Assembly (NCBI GenBank): GCA_002633005.1
Contig: NMRA01000404.1
Coordinates: forward strand, 85,394-149,393
DNA length: 64,000 bases
Direction: 5' to 3'
DNA from: Phoronis australis
Lineage: Eukaryota; Phoronida; Phoronidae
Within the stretch, counting starts at the first letter, position 1, and the number at the start of each line of letters is the position of its first letter. The notes below the pieces were generated by a model. The model was not told the origin of the DNA, did no database searches, and saw only the letters and a list, made by a program, of their open reading frames with translations. Made by a program: the position numbers and the translations under genes. This document shows positions 43,001 to 51,033 of this stretch, in pieces.

Positions 43001-46000
43001 ACACACTGGGGGGACAAATTGTTTTTAAATTTTGGATTTGAAAGCTTTTAAATAGCATATTTGAATCGTTCATGAAAAGTAGACATTGTTTGATTTTTGA
43101 ATTTTTAAAATCGGACAAGAAATGTAATTTTTAGCCTTTCAATTTTAACAGAATGTAACCCAGAGCTTGCACGTTGCTCTGTGCTTCATTATTCTGTGGG
43201 CATAATGGGTCGATTACCAAACCAGCAGGGAGTGTTGGACTTTGAGATAGGCCAAGTGTCATCAAACAATTCTTGGCATGTATTCACTACCAAACCTAGA
43301 ACACTTACATTCAAGTTAACCAAAAATCATTAAACCTTAATGTGATGTCGCTAGGCACACATTTTTGATTAGTGGGAGGTTTTACCACATGTTTGACACT
43401 TGGTTCTTCCGCAAGACTTGCAAGTATATGGAGCTGACGACATCCATGAAGGGGCTGGGCACAACTGACCAATCAAATGACTTTCTGACAGACAGTGTAA
43501 ACAACAGAATGAAACCACATGTACCTCGAACTACAGTTTGTGTCAGTGTTCCACAGATGAACTAATTAAGATATATTTTTCGTGCAATATCTGAATATTA
43601 TATTTCTAAAGAAAAATTACATGGAGGTTGACAATTAGTTTAAGCAAAGTAAGTTGTAGTAGAGTTATTGGTCATAGCTGCTGTTTGTTGCTGCTTGCTT
43701 TGAATTCTCTACCGTGATTTGGAAATCAGTTTATTTAGTATTAGTTAAACTAAACATAACCCTGTTGATTGGTGAATGTTCTCCATTGAAGGTTAATCTC
43801 AGCTTGCATGCAACCTATAGTGGAAAAGTCTATAGTAGTAAAAAACCAGTGACAAAACGCGTCTGCACCCAGGGTCAGAGAGCTCTTGCAACCACTGTCA
43901 TTGTCGCTATTGTCATCAGTTGTCTGATTGGTGGAGCTTGTCTCGTCGTGCTTAGCTATGCCACAAGAAGGTAAGTGGCAGTACTTTAATAATTAGTCCC
44001 TGGAACATGTATACTTTCACTCACCTGTTTAACTATGCATGTAGATAAGCCTGTGGTTTAAGGTTATTTAGGACCCTGGATGAAAGATTAACTTTTGCTC
44101 ACTTAAGAAAATCATATCTTAGAAACTTTTGATTGGACTATGCTTAATGCACTGGTCTATAAATTGGTATTTTTCTAATGTTCCATGTTTGGGTGAAGTG
44201 CTATAAAAACATTTGACAAGATCTAGACTTCTGTTAGTGCTGCTGATAAACAAAATAACCAGTTGGTATTGAGAAGATATTGTCAGACTCATTACTCAGG
44301 CAAAAATTAGTTAAAATCACAATGGTCTTTAAAGGACAAAGATTCCCCCTCAGTTTGTATTGTCGTATTGTTGGTTTGACAAGTTCAGCTTAGCAGTAGT
44401 CTTGTATGTGCATTAACTGAAAGTCAGACTCAGTGAACTGTTTGCTGGGTCTGAGATTGAAAGCACAGACAATAACACTTCTGGCCTTTCGAAATTTTGT
44501 TCATATTGGATTATGTATGGTAACTACAGAGAGACAAGTTAACCTCACATCCCAGATTTCGATCTCATCAGCATCCGTGGTCCTGCTTACTGTCATGGCT
44601 GTTTAGTATGTTCATTGTCTTCATTTGTAGTGACAACTGTAGTGACTGCTGTAGTGTCTGTAGTAGTGTCTACTGTAGTGACTACTGTAGCGTGTACTGT
44701 AGTCACTACTGTAGCGTCTACTGTAGTCACTACTGTAGGGTCTACTGTAGTGTCTACTGTAGTGACTACTGTAGTAACTACTGTAGCGTGTACTGTAGTG
44801 TCTTTTGTAGTGTCTACTGTAGTGTCTACTTTAGTGACTACTGTAGTGTTTACTGTTAGTAGTGACTACTGTAGTTTTTACTGTAGTGTCTACTGTAGTG
44901 ACGACTGTAGGGTCTACTGTAGTGCCATGGAAACCTAACTGTAGTTATTTGTGTTTGTTGAAGGATGAGACAAGTTGAACTCTACCAATACTGATGCGAT
45001 GTTGCCCTGTTTCTTTCACAGATTTTGGATCAAGGAGTGTCACAGAGTTCCCAGGCAGTTTCACTATCCTGACGAGGCGCATGAAGTGGTAATGTCTTGC
45101 CAGCTTCTCTGTAACTGATTGAAATGGGCAAAATGTTTTGCACAATTCTCCTTGCCAGTGGCTACTTCTGTGTTTCATTTGTTTACTTCATCTATACCAC
45201 TTTCGGTAAATTTTGTGTATTTACTTAAGTGTGTCTGGTTTATTCTTCATTTGTCGTTTGCTTAATTTCAAAGGTGCGCGAAGCAGTTGAAGAAACCTAC
45301 AGATGGGAGCGTCACCCGGATTTTTCTGTGGTTAGTAGATTTTTCTGTGGTTAGTAGATTTTTCTGTAAGCTAAGTAATGAGTACGACTACGTTGACTTT
45401 CAGTTCTCCTTTTTATGCACCTCCATACATATATATGAAGACACTCTTCACAGCCAGCTGCATTCATACATTTTGGCTGACAATTTTAATAAGTGTTTTG
45501 TGAGTGTTACAGCTGCTACCATATATGGACATCAATTAAATATAATAATTTAGTTATAAAATTTCTGCATGAATCCTTTTATAAATAAATTTGATGCACA
45601 CGGTACCTTGAAAAATTGTTTTGTGGTTCAATGATATTTGTCCTAAACAGCATCATGGGTCGGTTTGATGTCTGTTAAAATTGTGTTCCTCCATATATGT
45701 ATGCGTGTGTGTGTGGGGGTGGGTGGGTCGGTGGGTGCGTGTGCGTATGTATATGTATGTGTTATTACTGAACTTGTTGTACTTGTATTCGGGTTACTAC
45801 CTGTGGTGTAACTATTCTTGTCTTGTTTACACATTGCTATGACAACGGTGATGAAGGGGTTTTAGCACTAAGTGTGAAATACCTGACTTATGTCTAACAA
45901 CTATTTTCTGTCAGTGTGCTGGTGTATACAGTGAACGGGTGAACACAAACGCTCCATCCTCAGCACCACTATTGTGTGAGCACACATCCCCGTCCGCTTA

Positions 46001-47919
46001 TATCAAAGGTAAGCACATTGTGATGAAAAAAGTAAACTCAGTTCTCTTGTTAAGTGAGATAAAGAAACTATATGTTGCTACTGCACACTAGGCTTACATT
46101 TTAACCCAGCAGATAATCCAACAGTGTTCAACCCTCACTGACTCCAAGGACTGTTTACAATATACTATCACTTGTTTGTGCCACAATTAAACTTTGCTTT
46201 TCAAATGTCTGTGAAAAACAGGCTTTTATGAGAAATTTTCTACCTGGCATCAGGTTTTTCAAGCGATGGAGGCCACAAGTCAATTGAAACATACACTACG
46301 CAGCAGCTGATAGCCATATAAAGGAGTCAACTTATTTATAGAACTCAAGAGTTCTCTGCAACTGTTCAAACCACATACATATGTCTGCAAATGTTTTTAC
46401 TTTTCACTTGCATGAAATATTATACTCAGCAATAAAGTCCATTTGTATTTCAATAATATAAATGTTTTCTTTGGATGTACAAATTTTAACATTTTCACAT
46501 TTCCCCGATAATGAATTTTCTGGACCCAACATTAAAGAGATCATCGGATCGTTTGAAGTCTGCCTTGTTCACCTGTAACATGTGTGAGTTTCTTAGCTGC
46601 ATTATGTTTTCAACACCACTCAGCACGCCATTGCCATAACTTTCCAAATGTAATGAACGGTTTGCCTTATTGACTTCCAGTCACCTACGTCATTGCAAGA
46701 ATCTTGGTATGGTGTACTATTTAGACCCCTGTTCAAGGCAACTTTTTGCCCTGTGTTCTCATGGTGATGCAATGGGAATTGAAAAGGCTATTTCACGTGT
46801 CATTTGACGTGCCTACTTTTAAGTGATTAAATCATTTTTTGTGTTGTTAAAGCACTGGTGGGTAGCCCAACTATCAAAATCCCATTTTTGGAGAGTTTTT
46901 ACGATAGGTCATTGTAGTGTCAGTTAATAGTGTTGTTTCATTGTGTACATTGTAGTTATTTACTAAATAGCCATGTGTCTGTTTCTGTTCTAGATAAACA
47001 ACATGCCTTGCTCTATCATTCCATGTCCAATGATCCACTCAATGGAACCTACAGTCAGTTGGCTCTTCTGTATAGTGCGGGTATGCAAGATAGCAATGAA
47101 CAATCAGTCAGTGGTGGGTGCATGGACCTGCAACTGCTACCAACACCTAATCTACAGGAGTCACTGCATCTGGATAGCATAGTACCTCGCCCGTTGGACA
47201 CTTGTGACTTTCAAGTTGTCAGTGTTCATGTGCCCAGTATTTCAGAAACAATGAGGATGCTTCCAAATATCTTTGGTGACAGTGCTGCGGTAATGCTGTC
47301 AACACGAGAATGGGCAGCAAATTTTAGCAAAGAAATGTCAACAGTTTCTGATAAGACTGGTAGGCAGGAACCTGAAGATAATGCAAAAACTGGTGGAGAT
47401 GGTGGCTCACATGCCTGTGACTGTAAGGATGGAGAGGGTGGCTCACATACCTGTGACTGTAAGGGTGGAGAGGGTGACTCACATGCCTGTGACTGTAAGG
47501 GTGGAGAGGGTGACTCACATGCCTGTGATTGTAAGGGTGGAGAGGGTGGCTCACATGCCTGTGATTGTAAGGGTGGAGAGTGTGGGCCAAATGCTACCAT
47601 GATTACTAATGACGCACAACGTGTTCTCAGTGAAGACATGAGTAACAGTGATGACATAGACTCCTTGTCACCAAGTGCTCAATGTTCAGTGTTGAGTGAC
47701 AGAGTGAAGTTAGGTATGGTCCATCAATCATGTAGAACTCATGATGATGGAGGATATGTGATGCGTGATGGCGTTAGTGACAGAAGTACGATAATGGCAG
47801 AATCTGACTCGGGTTGTGAGAGGACAAGCAGCTCCAATGGTGATAGCATGACAGGGGACTCGGGCTATACATCACCTGAATTCCTGCAGGATTTGTGCTA
47901 CACTGATTTCATACATTAG
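16511..47919 (+). CDS. gp130-like class I cytokine receptor, about 20 coding exons
   Basis: Multi-exon gene reconstructed by splice phase. Coding exons: 16511-16616, 17620-17750, 18582-18738, 21949-22072, 24305-24507, 25287-25438, 25740-25902, 30515-30591, 30711-30906, 31338-31483, 31831-32014, 36041-36058, 37317-37457, 38806-38985 (near-copy at 40348-40527), 41579-41778, 43792-43970, 45022-45088, 45274-45330, 45915-46008, 46994-47919. They sum to 3501 nt, or 1166 residues plus TAG. Order seen: signal peptide; Ig-like domain (36-131); cytokine-binding FN3 pair (132-345) with C141-X9-C151-X-W153 and WSNPS at 331-335; four FN3 domains (346-about 755); transmembrane helix (759-782); cytoplasmic tail. 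Vertebrate gp130 and G-CSFR have the same order but three membrane-proximal FN3 domains; Domeless lacks the Ig domain. Expected role: plasma-membrane receptor signalling through JAK/STAT. Ligand unknown. Family call is firm; some exon edges and the true copy number of exon 14 are not. Confidence 0.85.
16870..17170. repeat. minisatellite with CACAGATTACC core, receptor intron 1
   Basis: About six imperfect units of roughly 32-45 bases, each with CGACACAGATTACC and TTGTGTAAA. Confidence 0.75.
17620..18738 (+). CDS. receptor exons 2-3: Ig-like domain D1
   Basis: Exon 17620-17750 (phase 1 to 0) and exon 18582-18738 (phase 0 to 1) together encode residues 36-131. Cys54 and Cys108 sit where the Ig disulfide is expected (LMCKLNVTC and LSCKVNVTD), and Cys60 with Cys33 could form the extra bond known in gp130 D1. 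Several N-X-S/T glycosylation sites are present. In the tall IL-6-type receptors an N-terminal Ig domain contacts a second ligand site; the same role here is inference. The last 42 bases of exon 3 recur at 19602-19643 because of the duplication around the N at 19601; that copy has no acceptor. Confidence 0.75.
17985..18175. repeat. tandem repeat of about 60 bp, three copies
   Basis: The unit contains GGCTGTAGCTAGCCCTTGG and ACTCGGCTC; it lies in receptor intron 2. Confidence 0.7.
18697..20515. repeat. direct duplication abutting the N at 19601
   Basis: 18697-19600 and 19602-20515 are nearly identical. The first copy ends at the N and the second begins right after it. It sits over the end of receptor exon 3 and the following intron. 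Confidence 0.9.
20618..21850. repeat. dispersed repeat family with GCGCAGAGT ends, copy 1
   Basis: Starts near ACTCTGCGCGTGTAAGCGCA and ends near CACGCGCAGAGT. Internal phrases AGGTCATTAGGTGCA and TTTTGAGCTAGA recur at 33290-34090. It lies in receptor intron 3. Confidence 0.6.
21949..24507 (+). CDS. receptor exons 4-5: cytokine-binding FN3 domain D2
   Basis: Exon 21949-22072 (phase 1 to 2) and exon 24305-24507 (phase 2 to 1). The first holds the class I hallmark C-X9-C-X-W (C141, C151, W153, ending in NCTW). The second holds the second cysteine pair, C183 and C199, followed by F/G strands. Four cysteines in this spacing define the N-terminal half of a cytokine-binding module. I chose the exon 5 donor at ATCA|GTAAGT because it restores phase 1 before the next domain; an in-frame stop follows within a few bases if it is read through. 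Confidence 0.8.
22073..23080. other. receptor intron 4, first part; no gene seen
   Basis: Contains a 36-bp direct duplication at about 22974-23045. Confidence 0.4.
23081..24270. repeat. repeat with CTTGGCGAAAT inverted ends and a CATCGT-rich tail
   Basis: CTTGGCGAAAT at about 23092 is inverted as ATTTCGCCAAG at about 24105 and 24252. CATCATCGTCATC-type repeats lie at 24020-24100. The same tail ends the repeat at 10160-10200. Confidence 0.5.
25019..25076. repeat. TA dinucleotide microsatellite with N at 25075
   Basis: An uninterrupted TA run ends at an unresolved base, so its length is uncertain. Confidence 0.9.
25287..25902 (+). CDS. receptor exons 6-7: cytokine-binding FN3 domain D3 with WSxxS box
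   Basis: Exon 25287-25438 (phase 1 to 0) and exon 25740-25902 (phase 0 to 1) encode residues about 241-345. Strand B has VELSWNF and strand C has KFKVQYN, typical FN3 core. YWSNPSN near the G strand (W331, S332, S335) is the position of the WSXWS box; the second Trp is replaced by Pro, a variation found in some family members. The donor of exon 6 sits in a 44-bp tandem repeat (25434-25664). Confidence 0.8.
25434..25664. repeat. 44-bp minisatellite carrying the exon 6 splice donor
   Basis: Units start at 25434, 25478, 25522, 25566, 25610 and a partial one at 25654. Almost every unit repeats the ATGGTGAGT donor of receptor exon 6. Confidence 0.9.
26090..26830. repeat. dispersed repeat family, copy 2
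   Basis: Shares GTGCCACCTAGTGG, ACCTCAATGTATTT and GAGATGACGC phrases with the copies at 9.2 kb and 32.2 kb. It lies in receptor intron 7. Confidence 0.55.
27787..27949. mobile_element. small GGATCC-ended TIR element, copy 2
   Basis: The ends CAGTGGCAGATTTAGAGG and CCTGGATCTACCCCTG pair imperfectly. Flanks CATCT and CAGCT agree in 4 of 5 bases. Confidence 0.55.
27955..30510. other. receptor intron 7, remainder; no gene seen
   Basis: Only a short hairpin (about 29923-29964, ACATGGGTGGC with its complement) and unremarkable AT-rich sequence. Confidence 0.35.
30515..30906 (+). CDS. receptor exons 8-9: FN3 domain D4
   Basis: Exon 30515-30591 (phase 1 to 0) and exon 30711-30906 (phase 0 to 1) encode residues 346-436. 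Features are a proline-rich A strand (VPVKAPTVPPGG), strand B ending in RIYWQ, strand C LVGYSIFHKN, and an F strand YVIDVRSVNNVGQS. The internal phase-0 intron is at the usual position for FN3 domains in this receptor family. It is the first of the membrane-proximal stalk modules. Confidence 0.75.
31338..32014 (+). CDS. receptor exons 10-11: FN3 domain D5
   Basis: Exon 31338-31483 (phase 1 to 0) and exon 31831-32014 (phase 0 to 1) encode residues about 437-546. Strand B reads IIHVLWRPP and strand C KGYVLYLC, with a nearby second cysteine, resembling the WC...C pattern of a gp130 membrane-proximal FN3. The G-strand region has YWGITWSK, a W-x-x-x-W-S run that may be a remnant WSXWS-like element. 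Acceptors TTTCATTTAAG and ATCACTTTCAG are both good. Confidence 0.75.
32446..32721. mobile_element. small GGATCC-ended TIR element, copy 3
   Basis: Left end CTGTGGCGGATTTAGG, right end TTGGATCCACCCCTG; flanked by GTTCC on both sides, a perfect 5-bp duplication. Confidence 0.6.
32722..33140. repeat. dispersed repeat family, copy 3
   Basis: Resumes the family seen at 32230-32445 after the insertion, with phrases on the TGGTGCC(T/C)C theme. Confidence 0.4.
33285..34090. repeat. dispersed repeat family with GCGCAGAGT ends, copy 2
   Basis: Shares TGTTCCTGGGTTTTCTTCAA and GGTCATTAAGTGCA phrases with 20.6-21.8 kb. Confidence 0.6.
34600..35640 (+). mobile_element. 3' end of a broken Jockey/CR1-type LINE
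   Basis: Late reverse-transcriptase blocks: ENVDKFKYLGLTLDPNLKF, then SIIQPHIDYC, NRAARAILG, NGLAPAYL and IWNSLSPEIKRSNS, followed by a 3' tail ending in an A-rich run near 35610-35625. Frameshifts separate the blocks. It lies in the receptor intron between exons 11 and 12. Confidence 0.75.
36041..36058 (+). CDS. receptor exon 12: candidate 18-nt microexon
   Basis: A TATTTACAG acceptor and a GTGAGTGC donor enclose 18 bases that keep phase 1 on both sides and add E-P-H-D-V-A between D5 and D6. Skipping it leaves the frame unchanged, so it may be alternative. Chance occurrence is possible because the exon is so short; transcript data would settle it. Confidence 0.45.
36290..36432. repeat. imperfect CCTTGGCTTTCC repeats
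   Basis: Pyrimidine-rich short repeats on a CCTTGGCTTTCC theme immediately before the second TIR copy. Confidence 0.55.
36433..36770. mobile_element. partial second copy of the CAGGGCTTGGAAT element
   Basis: Matches 15560-15880 through the GCGGAAACCCGGATTTCCGC and ATTTCCGCGG blocks; the right end is missing. Confidence 0.65.
37317..38985 (+). CDS. receptor exons 13-14: FN3 domain D6
   Basis: Exon 37317-37457 (phase 1 to 1) and exon 38806-38985 (phase 1 to 1) encode residues about 553-659. Strand B is VTVMWKHL, strand C NYLLRYC with a second Cys shortly after (the C...C pattern of gp130 membrane-proximal FN3), then the F strand TEYTVSVVMINSNGG. The exon 13 donor lies in a 64-bp tandem repeat (37417-37670). 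The internal intron is phase 1, unlike the phase-0 introns of the other FN3 domains. Confidence 0.75.
37417..37670. repeat. 64-bp minisatellite carrying the exon 13 splice donor
   Basis: Units start at 37417, 37481, 37545 and 37609. Each repeats the end of exon 13 (GCCACTTGTC) and its AGTGAGT donor. Confidence 0.9.
39033..39237. repeat. 28-bp tandem repeat (also 40571-40826)
   Basis: The unit has GTGTATTGTGTGATAGAGGT followed by GGTGTACA; about 7 copies here and 9 in the duplicate. Confidence 0.85.
40348..40527 (+). CDS. second copy of receptor exon 14
   Basis: This 180-nt frame, phase 1 to 1, is nearly identical to 38806-38985, differing at a few residues (for example GAVN for GPVN and PGME for PATE). 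It sits in the second half of the duplication split by the N at 39238. No second copy of exon 13 accompanies it, so a transcript with both copies would carry two C-terminal half-domains. It is more likely an allele or assembly duplicate than an extra exon. Confidence 0.6.
40911..41467 (+). mobile_element. TIR repeat upstream of exon 15
   Basis: Starts CAGCACTTGATTTGGCGACC and ends GCGAGTGCTG. The start pairs with the end of 41841-42340 as inverted 29-mers with two mismatches. Confidence 0.65.
41579..43970 (+). CDS. receptor exons 15-16: FN3 domain D7 and transmembrane helix
   Basis: Exon 41579-41778 (phase 1 to 0) starts IPDTDLSWDSSQVTITC and holds the front of an FN3 domain. Exon 43792-43970 (phase 0 to 2) finishes it (VNLSLHATYSGKVY), then VCTQGQRA, then a hydrophobic helix from about residue 759 to 782 (ATTVIVAIVISCLIGGACL), then the basic stop-transfer ATRR. 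The acceptor at 43791 has a modest pyrimidine tract. Exon 15 is flanked by inverted copies of one repeat family. Confidence 0.75.
41841..42340 (-). mobile_element. same TIR repeat, opposite orientation, downstream of exon 15
   Basis: Its reverse complement starts CAGCACTTGATTTGGGGACC and runs parallel to 40911-41467, with the same internal landmarks (GTTG-x-CAATGC, then GACAGTAATTC-like). Confidence 0.65.
42414..42556. repeat. 14-bp minisatellite with ten CAGCTG sites
   Basis: The unit GTGCAGCTGTCCGT repeats about ten times in the receptor intron between exons 15 and 16. Each unit holds the palindrome CAGCTG. Confidence 0.9.
42557..43791. other. receptor intron 15, remainder; no gene seen
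   Basis: Short frames only. No exon with matching phase was found between 41778 and 43792. Confidence 0.4.
44625..44930. repeat. 12-bp minisatellite, TACTGTAGTGAC theme
   Basis: About 24 imperfect units in the intron between exons 16 and 17. Confidence 0.85.
45022..46008 (+). CDS. receptor exons 17-19: juxtamembrane cytoplasmic segment
   Basis: Exons 45022-45088 (phase 2 to 0), 45274-45330 (0 to 0) and 45915-46008 (0 to 1). The first encodes FWIKECHRVPRQFHYPD, an aromatic/Trp-VP-P pattern where the JAK-binding Box 1 is expected, though it is not a clean match. The second is charged (EAVEETYRWERHPDF). The donor of 45274-45330 is GTG|GTTAGT, weak, and duplicated 19 bases downstream; an in-frame stop comes 24 bases after it, so an early donor is needed. 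These short exons are less certain than the ectodomain. Confidence 0.6.
46994..47919 (+). CDS. receptor exon 20: cytoplasmic tail with CDC repeats
   Basis: Acceptor CTGTTCTAG, phase 1, open to TAG at 47917-47919 (residues 859-1166). Tyrosines in signalling-like contexts: Y878 in TYSQL (Y-x-x-L type), Y1150 in DSGYTSPEF, Y1161. Residues 995-1054 are five perfect-length copies of a 12-residue unit (GGSHACDCKGGE and variants). D1147-S1152, DSGYTS, fits the DSG-phi-x-S form of a beta-TrCP phosphodegron. No YxxQ STAT3-type motif was seen. The tail is acidic and Ser/Thr-rich otherwise. Confidence 0.8.
47401..47580 (+). repeat. coding minisatellite, 36 bp x 5
   Basis: Five in-frame 36-bp units in the receptor tail, each encoding one SHACDCKGGE-type dodecapeptide (one has SHTCDC). 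Confidence 0.9.
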
Positions 47920-49015
47920 AGGTTGCCTGTGAGCAGCCATCGTCGCCAGTTGCTGGCGATATGACTGTTGTGGGGCAACATCCATTTTACATCAAAGTGG
48001 CCCAACTTGCAAATCAAAACATCCCTGATAGACTTTAAGTTTTTCTAAAATCTGTTTTTACTGTATAACTGAATTTTTAACTTTTTTGTCTAGATCTCAG
48101 TGTCATAATACATAATAGATATTTACATCCGTATCCATGTCAACAGGCATTATTCTACTCCTCAGACTTAATGTAGACAATTAGTAAAATTTCTCCAATT
48201 TTGGAAACGACATGGCGCAGAAGTGAAATTTTATTTTTCTTTTTTCATAAAAGATTATTACCAAGTAGGTGATATGGAAAATTACAAGTCTTTAGTGGAC
48301 CAACTTGAGACTTTAAATCAAAGCTTTGTTGACTACTGCTGACTTTCCAGCTTCAGCGACACCTGTTGGCATGTGTTGAGCTTTAGGCAAACAGCAAGAA
48401 AAAATTAAAATACCTGCTCCTACCTGTGCGATAGGTTGACGAAGAGACTACTTCTAGTTTGAGGGCAGGTGTTTACTTATTTTAATAACACTCCTTCACA
48501 CCACATTCAAACCAGTTGTTTTCTTGTTTGGAATCTGGATCAAAAGTTTAACCTTTGACTCTCCCTCCTCACTGTGGGTGATGACACCAAATATATGTTT
48601 CTATAACATATTTGCCATGAGAAAAGTCTTGAGAGATTGCGTCATGCTGTTGAAAGTGTTAGTAGTGTTTAAAAATTGAACAAAGGTAAACTTTTAGCAA
48701 ATATTCGTTTAAGAAATTGGTGATGCTTTACCTAGTCTACATTTGAAATTTTATTTTTATGTGTGTACGAGGTGTATACTAGAAACCAGGATGTGAGTGG
48801 TATTACCTGAACAGTGGTCAGTCTCAGTGATTTGTGCTATTTGTGTGGAGTTCATGACTTTCTATTGTAGAGGATCATATTAAAGAAGTGTTACCATGCC
48901 CTTAACTATGCCAATGTATGGAAGGAACTTAAGGGCAAGACTTTTTTAACATAATCTAGGCTAGACAAAGTGCAGTTGTATTCATTGACCACTTGTAAAA
49001 AAATGTGGAAATAAA
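47920..49015 (+). other. probable 3' UTR of the receptor gene
   Basis: Non-coding AT-rich stretch after the stop, with an AATAAA at 49010-49015 as the first clear polyadenylation signal. No other gene-like frame was seen in it. Confidence 0.4.
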
Positions 49016-51033
49016 AAGTTCTGGAAATAGGTGACCTTTACACTAGTGACGTACCAGAGTTATTGCACAGCACCACCTCAAGATACTTGATTTGCAGTGG
49101 ATCATTTTTGCCACAAAACTTATTCTAAAAACGTTTTTTAATTTCCAACCTTCTTCATATTCACATGACTATATGTTGAGTATATAACTAGTTTGGCTAA
49201 GCAATGACAGGAGATAAGGAATTAGGTGCAAATTCCACTTTAAGGCAATAATGTGTTCTTGATTTTGTTGTTTATTAATGTTGTCATTTCCTTTGTTGTC
49301 ATTTGATCATTTTTTTCTGTTGTTCCTTGAGTTGTTTTGGTTGTGCATTTTAATAATTAGCAAACTAAGTGTTTTGATTGTTTATTATACAGGCATAATA
49401 CCCAAGTATAAGTGGGGACATTAATTTTTACTGTGATGTAAATGTTTCTTTAGAAGTTTATTTGGTATTTGTTCTCTGGAATGCCTGTTGTCATAAGTTG
49501 TCAATTCATAAGAGGCTTTTTAAGAGTTTTAATGATTGCCAAAGGCAGTATTTTTGTTTCATTTTAAGATCTATGCCTGTGGTCTAATCTTGGTACTGAA
49601 AAGAGAAGGTGAAAGTAATTATTGCTTTTCCTTATTATCTTCAGTTTAGTGCAAACTGGACATAAAATTCTCAGATTTGAGCTACAAATTCCCATAAAAA
49701 CTTGAGGTTATTTTGTTCTGACTTGAAGTCTGGGACCATCAAGTACAAACTAGGATAGACAGTCATCCAGTGTAAATTAGGTTAGATAGTCATCTGGATA
49801 CTTAAGCACCAAATAATTAACACTTGTTTTAAGTTTGCAGAGGAGCAGAATGAAAAATATCAAAAAACATAATTTCGATTTCCAGTATTAAGAATAGACT
49901 TGGTTCAGATCGTACGTATTAGTCAGGGTAAGTAATATCACAAATACTCTAAACAGGGTCCAGCATTCTTTTAAAAGTTGTTCATTATTTATTTTGATGA
50001 TGTATTAATCTTTTCAAGAATGCAGTTGTGATAAGATCACTAATGATGTTAGTTTATGTTCGGGAGTATGTACCCTAATGAACATAGACCTGTGTGTAAT
50101 TGTAATGTTCAAACCAGTTCTTGGTCGTTGTTCAGTGTTTTAAATGTGTACAATAGAGCTGCATAATATCAGTTTTAAGTTATTCTTAAAAGTCTTGCTC
50201 TTATTTACAAACTGTAAATTTCGGATAAGGCGCCGTTCTTGTACAAGGACATTTATAGTCCCTACTTTCCAACCAATGTGCCTGGTTTTAGATAATGTAC
50301 AGCGTGGGCTTACGGAAAACGTGAATTCGTGGAAGAAAATGATCGCACGATATTAATTCGCTTATCTTGTTTCGTCCTGCAACTTAGGTATCATTTTTTG
50401 TGGAAATTTCACATGTACTCGGGCGTGTATCTGTAACACGCGCTTTCACTCTCCAATTGGATGATATGGCCTCAAGCGGTCTGGTACACGTTGTACTTGA
50501 AGTCCGGTGCGCAGCATGTGGGTCCATTGCACTTATCACCTAGTGGAACCATTGTTGTGATGGGGCCTAGCTATGTAGTCGTGAAGTTTACGACCACTCA
50601 CTGTTTACGAGCACACACTGTTTACCCATAGGCAGAAGCAGGGTAAAAAATCGGGCAAATCGAAAACTTGACACGCAATCATCCAATGTAAAACCACGGG
50701 AAAGGTTTTGTACATGTCGTTTCAGTAGCCGTAGACGTGCAGAAAACGGGTGAATCGGCGTCACTAACTAGAGCCCTAGAAATCGAGCTCGGTCTAATCT
50801 CTGTGTGGGTTGAAATCTAACGCGCGAAAAGTAAAGACGTGTAGAGCACTTTCTCAGTGAAAAAACGTTGATCGGTTTGAACCAAACGTCATATAGTTTT
50901 GATAGTTGCTCTGGATTATTGAAATTGTAACAAACGTATTATGTGAAACTGATTTCGATTGAAAGTGAAGGTAGCTAAACAAAACCGATCCCTGTACGGT
51001 TTTCCCCAAGAAGCGTCGGCAAGAAGCTGAACA
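49016..51033. other. intergenic; no gene seen
   Basis: AT-rich up to about 50200, then noticeably richer in CpG up to about 51500, which could mark a promoter region for something downstream. No exon is supported. Confidence 0.35.

Noticed and set aside
44608-44938. Cys/Tyr/Ser-rich and Val/Thr-rich frames
   Set aside because: Several frames are open because a 12-bp repeat has no stop; this is an intronic satellite.
47226-47657. Antisense 143-codon frame over the receptor tail
   Set aside because: A shadow of the sense exon created by its 36-bp repeat; the sense frame continues the receptor in phase.
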